A stretch of 32,644 bases of DNA from DTU024 sp964518875 (GTDB lineage Bacteria; Bacillota; Clostridia; Christensenellales; Aristaeellaceae): NCBI GenBank assembly GCA_964518875.1, contig CAZFHI010000021.1, positions 1 to 32,644 on the forward strand. Reading direction: 5' to 3'. The position numbers were made by a program, and so were the translations under genes. The notes beneath the pieces were generated by a model. It had not been told where the DNA came from. It searched no databases and saw only the letters and a program-made list of their open reading frames with translations. Shown here in pieces: positions 26,021 through 32,644 of this stretch (position 1 is the stretch's first letter; each line of letters starts with the position of its first letter).

Positions 26021-26839
26021 TTATCCAAAAAGCTGTTTGTATTCCTCGCTTTTTCCAAAGTAGAACATGTACTGCTGCATAAGCCCGGCCGAATCGCCGT
26101 AATGCGTTTCGTCAAAATGGCCGCCATAGTGCCTTTGTTCCATGCGAAGTATCCATACGTCCCGCGGGAAAGCCGCCATTCTCCTGTATGCAAAAAGCAT
26201 TACGCAGTTTGCGACCTTTTTTCCCACGCCCGGGAAAACGCAAAGGCTTTTAAAAAGCTCTTCGTCGTTTAATCTGTTAAGCTCGCGCAGTTTAACGCTT
26301 CCGTCCGCCACCATACGAGCCGTTTTCTTAACGTATGGCACGCGGTACCCTAAGGAACACGCTGCAAGCGATTCATCGGAAGCGTTTGCAAGGCTTTCAG
26401 GATCTGGAAAGCTGAAGCATTCAAAGCCGGGAATTTTTTCACCGAACGTGCGGCAGAGCTTTTCTATGCTGCTCTTTATAGCGGGTATATTTTTGCGCTG
26501 GGAAATAATGAAGCTTATAAGCGTTTCCCAGGGATCCTGCCTTAGAATGCGTATGCCAAGGCTGTAATTTTTTGCGGCGAGCAGAAAAGCGTCGTCTTCA
26601 GGTATCTTTTTATGGTGCTCTTCATAGTCGCATTCTAAATCAAAGTACGGTTCCCAAAAATCAGTGAAGTCCGCTTCATCGCAGTAAAATAAAATATGAT
26701 CGCCGTTTTGAACTATTTTTACAGCCCTGCCGCAAGCCGCGGCTGTGAAGCTGCCGTCCTCCCGCTTGTTCATGCGGAAGCACTGCCCGCTTAACGCAGT
26801 TTTTAATATATCTACATCAGGCCTTACAATTTCTACCAT
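26021..26839 (-). CDS. OGG-type DNA glycosylase/AP lyase (HhH-GPD)
   Basis: This 272-residue base-excision enzyme resembles the bacterial OGG1 group, which removes 8-oxoguanine, with DNA-3-methyladenine glycosylase II as the alternative. Residues 1-95 form the N-terminal OGG domain. The helix-hairpin-helix reads CVFPGVGKKVANC, with catalytic Lys208 at the OGG1 Lys249 position, and the conserved Asp227 lies in FPRDVW. The start at 26839 has AGAGGT upstream and gives the expected N-terminus. A longer reading to 26935 would begin inside the promoter, so it was rejected. The gene is convergent with the mutS-miaA operon and shares its terminator. Confidence 0.88.
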   Translation of the reverse strand: MVEIVRPDVDILKTALSGQCFRMNKREDGSFTAAACGRAVKIVQNGDHILFYCDEADFTDFWEPYFDLECDYEEHHKKIPEDDAFLLAAKNYSLGIRILRQDPWETLISFIISQRKNIPAIKSSIEKLCRTFGEKIPGFECFSFPDPESLANASDESLAACSLGYRVPYVKKTARMVADGSVKLRELNRLNDEELFKSLCVFPGVGKKVANCVMLFAYRRMAAFPRDVWILRMEQRHYGGHFDETHYGDSAGLMQQYMFYFGKSEEYKQLFG

Positions 26840-26843
26840 ACGT

Positions 26844-26849
26844 ACCTCT
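26844..26849 (-). promoter_or_regulatory. Ribosome binding site fixing the glycosylase start
   Basis: AGAGGT on the minus strand lies four bases before the ATG at 26839 and supports the shorter start. Confidence 0.6.
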
Positions 26850-26901
26850 GTGTAAAATTTTAGCTTTGGCGCAAAAGCAATACTTAAGCGCCTTAAAGCT
26901 A

Positions 26902-26930
26902 AGTATACCCCGTTTAGTCCGCCTTTTCCA
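26902..26930 (-). promoter_or_regulatory. Promoter of the DNA glycosylase gene
   Basis: On the minus strand, TGGAAA (26925-26930) and TATACT (26902-26907) are 17 bases apart. Transcription from here would start about 55 bases before the chosen ATG. Confidence 0.6.
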
Positions 26931-26962
26931 GCCAAAGCAAGTTAAATGTTGTTGCATAAGCA

Positions 26963-26990
26963 TTGACAAAAGACTAAAAAAGTGTTAATT
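26963..26990 (+). promoter_or_regulatory. Probable promoter of the CDF transporter gene
   Basis: A perfect TTGACA (26963-26968) is followed after 16 bases by TTAATT (26985-26990), a weak -10. A palindrome lies directly downstream. No manganese (yybP-ykoY) riboswitch consensus is seen in this 115-base leader. Confidence 0.5.
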
Positions 26991-26994
26991 TTTT

Positions 26995-27012
26995 TATGCC
27001 TGCACAGGCTTA
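26995..27012. promoter_or_regulatory. Imperfect palindrome, candidate operator of the CDF gene
   Basis: TATGCCTG (26995-27002), CA, CAGGCTTA (27005-27012): seven of eight positions are symmetric. It sits at the expected transcription start of the CDF promoter, a place where a repressor could act. With only two central bases it cannot fold as a hairpin in full, so a DNA-binding site is more likely. Confidence 0.4.
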
Positions 27013-27050
27013 TATAAAATTTTATTGAGCAGTATCGAAAGGATTCAGCC

Positions 27051-28229
27051 GTGACGGAACAGCTTGTCCGTTTGTTTGTAAAAGATAAAGACGACCCTAA
27101 GGCGCGTATTCAGTATGGAAATTTAACAAGCGCGGTGGGGCTTGCAGTAAACCTGCTTTTGTTTTTAGGAAAGACTGTCGTAAGCGTTACAACGGGCTCT
27201 CTTGCGATGAGAGCGGAAGCCATAGACAACCTTAACGACAGCCTTACTAATATTTTGGCGTTTTTAAGTTTTTATTTGAGCGCCAGACCTGCCGATTCGG
27301 AGCATCCGTACGGCCATATGCGGCTTGAAATGATGCTCAGCACTTTCGTAGGCCTGTCCATAGTTTATTTGGGCGGGAGCGCCTTGGTTGATTCTGCAAA
27401 AAACATTATTGACCCTGTGGTTGTGCAATATAATATTTGGGCTGTTCTCATGCTTGCAGCGTCAATATCCGTTAAAATATGGCTCAGGTTTTTTTACACT
27501 AATATAGCGGACAGGATCAACAGCGAAATGCTCAGGGCTACCGCTGCGGATTCGCTTACGGATGTGCTGCGCACAGCTGGCGTGCTTGTATCAATAATTA
27601 TTGCCATGCTGTTTAAAATAAACCTGGACGGCTACATAGGCCTTGTAATATCTGCAATTATAATAAAAAACGGCGTGGGAATTATAAAGGACAACGTATC
27701 CATACTTTTAGGCCATGGCGCCAACAACTCCGTAGGCACAGAAATTATGGATTTCATCAAATCCAAAGACAAAGTCCTTGACGCGCATAACCTTATGATG
27801 CACGAATACGGCGGCGAAAACCGTTTTGCAAATGTGGACATCTCACTTGACGCGGATATGACCCTTGAAGAGGCGCACCTTGTGGCGGACAGCATAGAGA
27901 GGTCCGTCGCTGAAAGATTTGGCTACAGGCTTATAGTGCATATGGACCCTGTGCGAATACACGACGCTCTGTTTAATAATGCGCGCAGGGACCTTGAAAA
28001 AGCTTTAAAGCAGATTGGCTGCCCTTACCGTTACCAGGACCTTCAGGCAATGGAACTTGACGACGGCAGCATAAGGCTGTCCTTTGACCTGCTTTTACCG
28101 CCGGAAAAAATGGAAGAGCAGGTAAACTGCGACGAGCTGCTTAAAAACCGATTGACAAAGATAAACAAAAAATACGCGCCCATGATTCACTTGCAGTACT
28201 TTTTTGAAAACAATCCCGAATCCAAATGA
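27051..28229 (+). CDS. Cation diffusion facilitator family transporter, probably Mn2+
   Basis: CDF proteins export divalent metals by proton exchange. Six hydrophobic segments span about residues 25-220. The metal site reads Asp59-x3-Asp63 in TM2 and Asp167-x3-Asp171 in TM5. The TM5 DxxxD in place of HxxxD is typical of Mn2+ (and some Fe2+) rather than Zn2+ transporters. The loop motif EHPYGHMRLE is a family mark. At 392 residues it is about 90 longer than a basic CDF: after the cytoplasmic dimerisation domain (about 225-303) comes a second region (about 306-388) of similar pattern. The GTG start follows GAAAGGA. The gene precedes a peptidoglycan-binding protein by 55 bases. Confidence 0.9.
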   Translation: MTEQLVRLFVKDKDDPKARIQYGNLTSAVGLAVNLLLFLGKTVVSVTTGSLAMRAEAIDNLNDSLTNILAFLSFYLSARPADSEHPYGHMRLEMMLSTFVGLSIVYLGGSALVDSAKNIIDPVVVQYNIWAVLMLAASISVKIWLRFFYTNIADRINSEMLRATAADSLTDVLRTAGVLVSIIIAMLFKINLDGYIGLVISAIIIKNGVGIIKDNVSILLGHGANNSVGTEIMDFIKSKDKVLDAHNLMMHEYGGENRFANVDISLDADMTLEEAHLVADSIERSVAERFGYRLIVHMDPVRIHDALFNNARRDLEKALKQIGCPYRYQDLQAMELDDGSIRLSFDLLLPPEKMEEQVNCDELLKNRLTKINKKYAPMIHLQYFFENNPESK

Positions 28230-28284
28230 CAAAGGGAAGCTTATATTATCTTCGCATTAAAAACATCCCGGAAGGAGAAAAGCA

Positions 28285-28806
28285 ATGAACCAATACCCAG
28301 ACCACATGAGCGATGACAAAGTACGAGGCTTTATTTTGGTAGTGCTCACGCTTTTGCTTATATTGATTATAGTGCTTATAGTAAGAAGCTTTAACGCCCC
28401 GCAGCCTGTTCAGGCGACGCAGGCGCCGCCCTCAGTCGTAGACCCTGCCAACAACAGCATGATGCCGGGAGGCTACCCTGTCGGCGGAACGCTTCCAACC
28501 AACGCGCCTACAGACGTGCCAACGCAGGTGCCGACGGATACTCCGGCTCCAACGGCGCGCCCTACCGCGACGCCAAAACCCACCGAAATAATTACGTTAC
28601 GGAAAGGCGACAGCAATGAAAACGTGCGCGCTATGCAGCAGCGCCTTATAGAGCTTACATATTTGGAGCAGGGCAGCGCGGACGGCAAGTTCGGAAGCGC
28701 GACGAAGGCCGCTGTGCAGGAATTCCAGCGCAACAACGGCTTAGCTCCGGACGGCGCTGCAGGCAGGGAAACGCTTACAAAGCTGTTCAGCGACGACGCG
28801 AGGTAA
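28285..28806 (+). CDS. Membrane-anchored peptidoglycan-binding (PG_binding_1) protein
   Basis: The 173-residue protein has a short cytosolic N-terminus, one transmembrane helix (about 15-34), and a Pro/Thr/Ala-rich extracellular linker (about 38-100) with repeated P-T dipeptides. A C-terminal peptidoglycan-binding domain 1 follows (about 103-170: LRKGDSNENVRAMQQRL, then DGKFGSATKAAVQEFQ). It has no catalytic domain, so it probably tethers the membrane to the wall or localises a partner. GGAAGGAG lies before the ATG. It is the last gene before a strong terminator and probably shares transcription with the CDF gene. Confidence 0.88.
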   Translation: MNQYPDHMSDDKVRGFILVVLTLLLILIIVLIVRSFNAPQPVQATQAPPSVVDPANNSMMPGGYPVGGTLPTNAPTDVPTQVPTDTPAPTARPTATPKPTEIITLRKGDSNENVRAMQQRLIELTYLEQGSADGKFGSATKAAVQEFQRNNGLAPDGAAGRETLTKLFSDDAR

Positions 28807-28868
28807 AACCGCTTGCTAATATACCAAGATAAAATGGAACTGTAACAAAATACATCGTAAGAGTAAGT

Positions 28869-28919
28869 AAAAAAACAGGGTCAGCTTCCGCGCAAGCGGG
28901 ACAAAAACCCTGTTTTTTT
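28869..28919 (+). terminator. Terminator with nested GNRA hairpin
   Basis: A perfect 13-base outer stem pairs seven A, CAGGGT (28869-28881) with ACCCTG and seven T (28907-28919). Inside it, TTCCGC (28886-28891) and GCGGGA (28896-28901) close a GCAA tetraloop. It follows the peptidoglycan-binding gene by about 60 bases and has T-runs on both strands. Confidence 0.85.
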
Positions 28920-28972
28920 CTAATGTACCTGTAATTGCGTTGAATAAAAGGCGTAAAAGCGGCTTTAAAAAA

Positions 28973-28993
28973 CTGCGGCGAGTTTTGCCGCGG
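28973..28993. repeat. GC-rich hairpin of unknown role
   Basis: CTGCGGC (28973-28979) pairs with GCCGCGG (28987-28993), with one T-G pair and a seven-base loop. AAAAGC (28955-28960) and GCTTTT (29000-29005) could extend it with gaps. No U-run follows on the plus strand. Confidence 0.4.
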
Positions 28994-29166
28994 CTTAATG
29001 CTTTTAATGCCCGATACTATCGTTTGTTATGAACGTAAATTTCTGCATTAACTGCGCCCTGTCAAGTCGTTATAGCGCCGTTAGCTTTTTTATTGGCGAT
29101 CTGCAAAAAGCAAATATATTGTTCGTTTTTACGCTGTTCTAAACTGTAACAGGTATAAAACGCCTT

Positions 29167-29694
29167 TTACTTGGACTTGCGTATAAAACCATAGCCTCCG
29201 TGCACCGGCGTAATGTCGTTGGCTGTTATGAACGCCTTTTTATCTATGCTCGTTATAAACTCGCACAGGCATTTGTATTCTTTTCTGCGTATGGACATGT
29301 ATAGTATGGCTCTTGGGGAGTCGTCCCTGCCTTTGCCTTCGACTACCGTTACGGCGTATCCTTTTTCGCGTATTTTATTTATAAGCTCTTCTGAATGCTC
29401 GCCGGAGACTATGGCTTCAACTTTGGTAGCGCCCAAAGCTATCTTTTCTTCAATCTTGGAACCGAAAAAGTTGCCTAGCGTAAAGCCCGCCGCATATAAA
29501 AGCCCCTTAAGCGGGTCGTTGCTAAGGTCTGATAAAACGTTTGAAGCCACGAACACCCATATAAGTATTTCTGCAAAGCTCAATATAGATCCTATAATAC
29601 GCTCCCCGCGGTTGATAAGCATAATGCGCAACGTGGAAATGCTTACTTCCACAATTTTCGCAGAGAGTATTAGTACATACGGCCAAATGTTCAT
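29167..29694 (-). CDS. UPF0316 membrane protein (DUF5698 + DUF2179, YebE-like)
   Basis: The 175-residue protein has three hydrophobic segments in its first 80 residues (about 4-25, 35-55, 63-80, with LISTLRIMLINRGE-like sequence between the first two), matching DUF5698. A soluble DUF2179 domain follows (about 90-165), with an IVSGEHSEELINKIREKGYAVTVVEG-type core. The family is conserved in Bacillota (B. subtilis YebE) and has no known function. The ATG follows a full AGGAGGT site. It is monocistronic with its own promoter and is divergent from the UBA/DUF4342 operon. Confidence 0.88.
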   Translation of the reverse strand: MNIWPYVLILSAKIVEVSISTLRIMLINRGERIIGSILSFAEILIWVFVASNVLSDLSNDPLKGLLYAAGFTLGNFFGSKIEEKIALGATKVEAIVSGEHSEELINKIREKGYAVTVVEGKGRDDSPRAILYMSIRRKEYKCLCEFITSIDKKAFITANDITPVHGGYGFIRKSK

Positions 29695-29725
29695 GACTTA
29701 CCTCCTAAAATACAGTGCGGATTCA

Positions 29726-29754
29726 AGTATAACAAAAATATTAAAATAGTTCAA
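29726..29754 (-). promoter_or_regulatory. Sigma-A promoter of the UPF0316 gene
   Basis: On the minus strand, TTGAAC (29749-29754) and TATACT (29726-29731) are separated by 17 bases, about 32 bases before the ATG. Confidence 0.75.
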
Positions 29755-29841
29755 TACCGCGTAACTTAATCTTAATATTTTAGATGTAGACTAATATGCA
29801 AACGAGAAAATATAATTCGTTCTTCGCATTCGGTAGTTTTC

Positions 29842-29858
29842 TCTAATCAAATTCTAAT
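29842..29858 (+). repeat. Direct repeat TCTAAT with 11-base period
   Basis: TCTAAT occurs at 29842-29847 and again at 29853-29858. The second copy ends 32 bases before the -10 of the downstream operon. An 11-base period is typical of OmpR-family response-regulator sites, and this operon encodes such a regulator. Confidence 0.45.
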
Positions 29859-29890
29859 GCTGCGTATGCAATTATTTAATATTGTTCGCT

Positions 29891-29896
29891 TATAAT
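29891..29896 (+). promoter_or_regulatory. -10 element of the DUF4342/two-component operon
   Basis: A perfect TATAAT, with no matching -35 at 16-18 bases upstream. A promoter with a poor -35 often needs an activator; the TCTAAT repeats upstream could serve that role. Confidence 0.55.
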
Positions 29897-29918
29897 GTTA
29901 TCAGCCGAAGGAATGCCT

Positions 29919-29925
29919 GGGAGGG
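29919..29925 (+). promoter_or_regulatory. Ribosome binding site fixing the DUF4342 gene start
   Basis: GGGAGGG lies five bases before ATG at 29931. An earlier in-frame ATG at 29895 overlaps the -10 element and cannot be used from that promoter. Confidence 0.7.
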
Positions 29926-29930
29926 ATGAA

Positions 29931-30440
29931 ATGGACCACTTTGAAATGGTTGAAAAACTGCGAATAAAAACGCAGGTAAGCTATGAGGAGGCTAAGGCCG
30001 CCTTGGAGGCTAACGACTGGGACCTGCTTGACGCCTTAATATATCTGGAAAGCCGCGGGAAAACGAATGAGGCGGAAAGAGCGGACTATACGACAAAGCA
30101 GGAACCCGTTAAATATAAAAAATCAGATTATGAAACAAGCAAAAATTTAAGCTATGGTGCGCGCGTTCTAAGCTTTTTTTCAGAGCTTATAGACGCAAGC
30201 AACCATACCATGTTTCAGTTTTACTATAGGGAAAACAGACTTTTTGAGCTGCCTATCAATACCATTATACTTCTTATGATAATGACATTTCCAACCATAT
30301 TTTTTGTGCTTGTTATTGCAATGTTTTTTGGCATAAGGTATAAAATAGATGCCGGGGAGGGCAAGGCGAAAAATGTTAACCGCTGGCTTAACAAGGCGGC
30401 GGACAGTATATCTAAGCATGACGATGATGACAAGGAGTAA
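29931..30440 (+). CDS. UBA-like + DUF4342 membrane protein
   Basis: The 169-residue protein starts with a three-helix UBA-like segment (about 1-43: VEKLRIKTQVSYEEAKAALE, then NDWDLLDALIYLE), similar to the ubiquitin-associated fold of elongation factor Ts and related proteins. A polar linker (45-75) follows, then a DUF4342-like part with a beta segment (FQFYYRENRLFELPI) and a hydrophobic stretch (about 105-133), ending in a highly charged tail (KHDDDDKE). The UBA-like helices probably bind a protein partner; the hydrophobic part anchors it in the membrane. It is first in an operon with a response regulator and histidine kinase, five bases upstream of the regulator. Function is unknown. Confidence 0.8.
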   Translation: MDHFEMVEKLRIKTQVSYEEAKAALEANDWDLLDALIYLESRGKTNEAERADYTTKQEPVKYKKSDYETSKNLSYGARVLSFFSELIDASNHTMFQFYYRENRLFELPINTIILLMIMTFPTIFFVLVIAMFFGIRYKIDAGEGKAKNVNRWLNKAADSISKHDDDDKE

Positions 30441-30445
30441 TTGAT

Positions 30446-31138
30446 TTGGAAACTAAACCACAGATTTTAATCGTAGAAGATGAAGAGAAAATAGCCCGCT
30501 TTGTAGAATTGGAGCTTACGCATGAAGGCTACGAAGTTGATAAGGCGTCCGACGGGCGCTCAGGGCTTGAAATGGCAGAAGAAAAAAATTACGATCTGAT
30601 ACTGCTTGATATTATGCTGCCTAAGCTGAACGGTATGGAAGTGTTAAGGCGCCTGCGCAAGAACAGCGCGGTTCCCGTTATACTGCTTACCGCAAGGGAC
30701 GCCGTAATGGACAAGGTAACGGGGCTTGACGCTGGCGCGGATGACTACATAACAAAACCTTTTTCAATAGAAGAGCTGCTTGCGAGGATACGTCTTGTCC
30801 TTCGCAAACAGCAGCCCGTGTCCATGCCGCAACTAAGCTGCGGAGAACTTGTAATGGACATAGCGAGGCATACCGTAAGCTACAAGGGAGAAAGCGTGGA
30901 CCTTACGGGAAGAGAGTTTGCGCTGCTTCAAATATTGTTAGAAAACCAATCCATAGTGCTGTCCCGCGAACAGCTTATGGAAAAAGTGTGGGGCTACGAT
31001 TACATTGGCGAAACCAACATAGTGGACGTATATGCGCGCTACCTGCGTTCAAAAATAGACGATCGCTTTAATATAAAATATATACATACAGTAAGAGGAG
31101 TGGGCTATACCTTAAAGCTGGAGGAAGGGAATGAGTGA
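30446..31138 (+). CDS. OmpR-family two-component response regulator
   Basis: Residues 1-120 are a receiver domain with acidic EDEE at 11-14, phospho-acceptor Asp55 (LILLDIMLP), the TAR segment (83-85) and KPF with Lys105. Residues about 130-225 are a winged-helix DNA-binding domain ending RGVGYTL, typical of OmpR/PhoB. The TTG start at 30446 has AAGGAG eight bases upstream. It overlaps the kinase gene by eight bases. Autoregulation through the TCTAAT repeats at 29842-29858 is an inference. Confidence 0.95.
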   Translation: METKPQILIVEDEEKIARFVELELTHEGYEVDKASDGRSGLEMAEEKNYDLILLDIMLPKLNGMEVLRRLRKNSAVPVILLTARDAVMDKVTGLDAGADDYITKPFSIEELLARIRLVLRKQQPVSMPQLSCGELVMDIARHTVSYKGESVDLTGREFALLQILLENQSIVLSREQLMEKVWGYDYIGETNIVDVYARYLRSKIDDRFNIKYIHTVRGVGYTLKLEEGNE

Positions 31139-32486
31139 TGCTCGCCGCAAAAGCTCCATATCTAAGCGTATAAACCGCAGCTGCGTATGGCATTCGTTTT
31201 GGAGTATGTTATTTTTTGACATACTTTTTATCGTTCTCGCAGTTTTGACGTGGTGCTATACGGCGGAAAAGAATGAATTAGGCTCAGACTGGAGCATAGA
31301 GCTTACAAGAAGATTTGCTGCGCAAGACTTGGAAAACTGGAACATAAAAAACTGGTTTGAAAACTTAGGCGCTGTTAAATATATATTTGAAATAAACGGC
31401 GACCCTGTAACAGTTTCTATAGGCATATTTTTGCAAACGCTCGCAAGGAGCGCCATAGGCGTTGCAGTGGTTCAGATTTTATTTTTGATAAACCGCATAT
31501 TTTCTGGCGTAAAACATTTCGACAAGATATTAAGCCCTATTGAAGAGGTCTCGCAGACTGCTGAAGAGCTAAGCCAGGCGGCGTTCGACGAGCAAAAATT
31601 CCACGATCTTGAAAGCGCGATAGCGACCATAAGCCCGAACGCTCCAGAAGACAGGCTTCATACTGGGGACAAGGAGCTTAAAGGGCTTGAAACCGCCGTA
31701 AACAATTTGCTTACAAGGCTGCACGAAAGCTACCGCCAGCAGACGCGGTTTGTTTCGGACGTGTCGCATGAGCTTAGGACGCCTATATCTGTAATACAGG
31801 GATACGCCGATATGCTTGCTCGATGGGGCAAAAGCGATGAAAAAGTTCTCGATGAAAGTATAGACGCTATACGCTCGGAAGCTAAAAATATGCAGCATAT
31901 GGTCGAGCAGCTGCTTTTCCTTGCAAGAGGAGACGCCGGCAGGAACCATGTGAACATGCAGAAAATAGATTTATCCAATTTGGTAAGAGAAGTCTGCGAA
32001 GAGTACGCCATGATAAACAGGACGCACAGCTTTGTCGTCCAGGGAGAGGAGAACGTTATGGCGTTTGGCGATGCCGAGCTTATAAAGCAGGCTATGCGCA
32101 TACTTACGGATAACGCCGTAAAATATTCGCCGGAAGGCACTTCGGTAGCGCTTAAAGCCTTTATAAATGACGACGACGAGCCCGGCTTCAGCGTTCAGGA
32201 CAACGGGAGCGGCATAAGCGCTGAAGATGTGCCGCATATATTCGACCGCTTCTATCGGTCGGACCCTGCCCGTACAAGAAATACCGGCGGTACTGGCCTC
32301 GGGCTTTCAATAGCCCGCTGGATAGTGGAAAAACATAAGGGGTATTTTAACGTTACGTCAAGAGAAGGCGTCGGGACGCGCATAGAGGTTGTGTTGCCGG
32401 AACTAAGCAAGGCCTGCCGGCTTCTTGCGGATACGAATGTTTTAGCGCAGGAAGAAAAAGGTGAAAACGAACAGGAAAAGTCTTAA
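31131..32486 (+). CDS. Membrane sensor histidine kinase
   Basis: The 451-residue protein has TM1 (about 24-43), a short extracytoplasmic loop of about 55 residues, TM2 (about 98-120), a HAMP-like linker and a HisKA domain with phospho-acceptor His213 (VSHELRTPIS). The HATPase domain follows with N-box Asn328, DNGSGI (357-362) and GGTGLGLSIA. The small sensor loop points to sensing near or in the membrane rather than a large ligand domain. GGAGGAAGGG precedes the ATG. It partners the regulator directly upstream; its C-terminal tail (about 425-451) is Glu-rich. Confidence 0.94.
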   Translation: MSDARRKSSISKRINRSCVWHSFWSMLFFDILFIVLAVLTWCYTAEKNELGSDWSIELTRRFAAQDLENWNIKNWFENLGAVKYIFEINGDPVTVSIGIFLQTLARSAIGVAVVQILFLINRIFSGVKHFDKILSPIEEVSQTAEELSQAAFDEQKFHDLESAIATISPNAPEDRLHTGDKELKGLETAVNNLLTRLHESYRQQTRFVSDVSHELRTPISVIQGYADMLARWGKSDEKVLDESIDAIRSEAKNMQHMVEQLLFLARGDAGRNHVNMQKIDLSNLVREVCEEYAMINRTHSFVVQGEENVMAFGDAELIKQAMRILTDNAVKYSPEGTSVALKAFINDDDEPGFSVQDNGSGISAEDVPHIFDRFYRSDPARTRNTGGTGLGLSIARWIVEKHKGYFNVTSREGVGTRIEVVLPELSKACRLLADTNVLAQEEKGENEQEKS

Positions 32487-32644
32487 GGGGGACGAGTAAG
32501 CTAAATAAATATTCAATGCAGCATAATATCAAACGAAGTTAAGAAAAAGTTTGTAGATTTTTACTAAAATTAGCTTTTTTTATTTTCAACAGAATATGTT
32601 AATAAGAGAAGCGAGCGATATTTTTGTTATATAACCTGCGTTTA

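Larger units (their letters stand above)
28807..29166. other. Gene-free 360-base gap between convergent genes
   Basis: No convincing open frame is seen. It holds the nested terminator at 28869-28919, a second GC-rich hairpin (CTGCGGC 28973-28979 with GCCGCGG 28987-28993) and a ten-base direct repeat AACTGTAACA at 28838-28847 and 29142-29151. An AT-rich weak stem GCTTTTT/AAAAAGC lies at 29084-29111. A clear terminator for the minus-strand gene ending at 29167 was not found. Confidence 0.6.

Noticed and set aside
26840..26935. Longer N-terminus for the DNA glycosylase
   Set aside because: It would contain the promoter and lacks a ribosome binding site; the family starts at the later Met.
26936..27050. 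Manganese (yybP-ykoY) riboswitch before the CDF gene
   Set aside because: The leader is short and AT-rich and shows no conserved riboswitch core; only a palindrome is visible.
29895..29930. Earlier ATG for the DUF4342 gene
   Set aside because: It overlaps the TATAAT -10 element, so it cannot be on the transcript from that promoter.
32498..32580. Terminator after the histidine kinase gene
   Set aside because: AAGCTAA and TTAGCTT can pair before a T-run, but the loop is over 60 bases and AT-rich, so it is too weak to call.

Overview
The window looks like a chromosomal segment of a Gram-positive, low-to-moderate GC Bacillota, most likely class Clostridia. The evidence is gene content and order: miaB-YmcA/RicA-like gene-mutS-mutL-miaA, and an rph-rdgB-yfcE order matching Bacillus rph-ysnA-ysnB. 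Also typical are a TIGR03960/TIGR03936 pair next to an RNase E/G gene, an OmpR-type two-component pair, strong AGGAGG-type ribosome binding sites and sigma-A promoters (TTGACA/TATAAT with 17-base spacers). ATA is a common isoleucine codon and intergenic DNA is AT-rich. No phage, IS element, CRISPR array, tRNA or rRNA was seen; this is mostly housekeeping chromosome.

Layout, left to right. (1) 179-3552, plus strand: rpsU with its own promoter and terminator, an orphan radical SAM/SPASM protein, and a cardiolipin synthase. (2) 3711-5665, minus: a YbhN/MprF-type flippase-like membrane protein overlapping a secreted Ig-like + CHAP protein, with their own promoter. (3) 5761-10838, minus: four tightly overlapping genes for an AI-2E-family permease, a highly degenerate ABC ATPase, an ABC-2 permease and a GH65 maltose phosphorylase. 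smpB (10908-11390) lies just upstream. (4) 11620-25900, plus: yajC, an intrinsic terminator, then a long overlapping run: rph-rdgB fusion, yfcE-type phosphoesterase, TIGR03960 radical SAM, TIGR03936 partner, short RNase E/G, miaB, RicA-like, mutS, mutL, miaA, Alum_res-type PLP enzyme. It ends at a bidirectional terminator. (5) 26021-26839, minus: an OGG-type DNA glycosylase. (6) 27051-28806, plus: a CDF metal transporter and a membrane-anchored peptidoglycan-binding protein. (7) 29167-29694, minus: a UPF0316 membrane protein. (8) 29931-32486, plus: a UBA-like/DUF4342 membrane protein followed by an OmpR response regulator and a histidine kinase.

The long operon combines tRNA A37 hypermodification (MiaA, MiaB and a probable Fe-S helper of the Ric complex), RNA 3'-end and RNA processing (RNase PH, RNase E/G), nucleotide-pool sanitation (RdgB) and mismatch repair (MutS, MutL). 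Its only clear upstream promoter is that of yajC, and a terminator hairpin lies directly before the rph ribosome binding site, so read-through probably sets its level.

The least ordinary part is 5761-10838. It pairs a central-carbon phosphorylase with an ABC system whose ATPase has lost the P-loop Thr/Ser, Q-loop Gln, ABC signature, D-loop Asp and H-switch His, yet remains an intact, translationally coupled gene. Other oddities are the RNase PH domain lacking its N-terminal DGR segment, the RNase E/G lacking its C-terminal Zn-link region, and the alanine-rich N-terminal extension of YajC. I did not find a convincingly novel multi-gene defence or mobile system.
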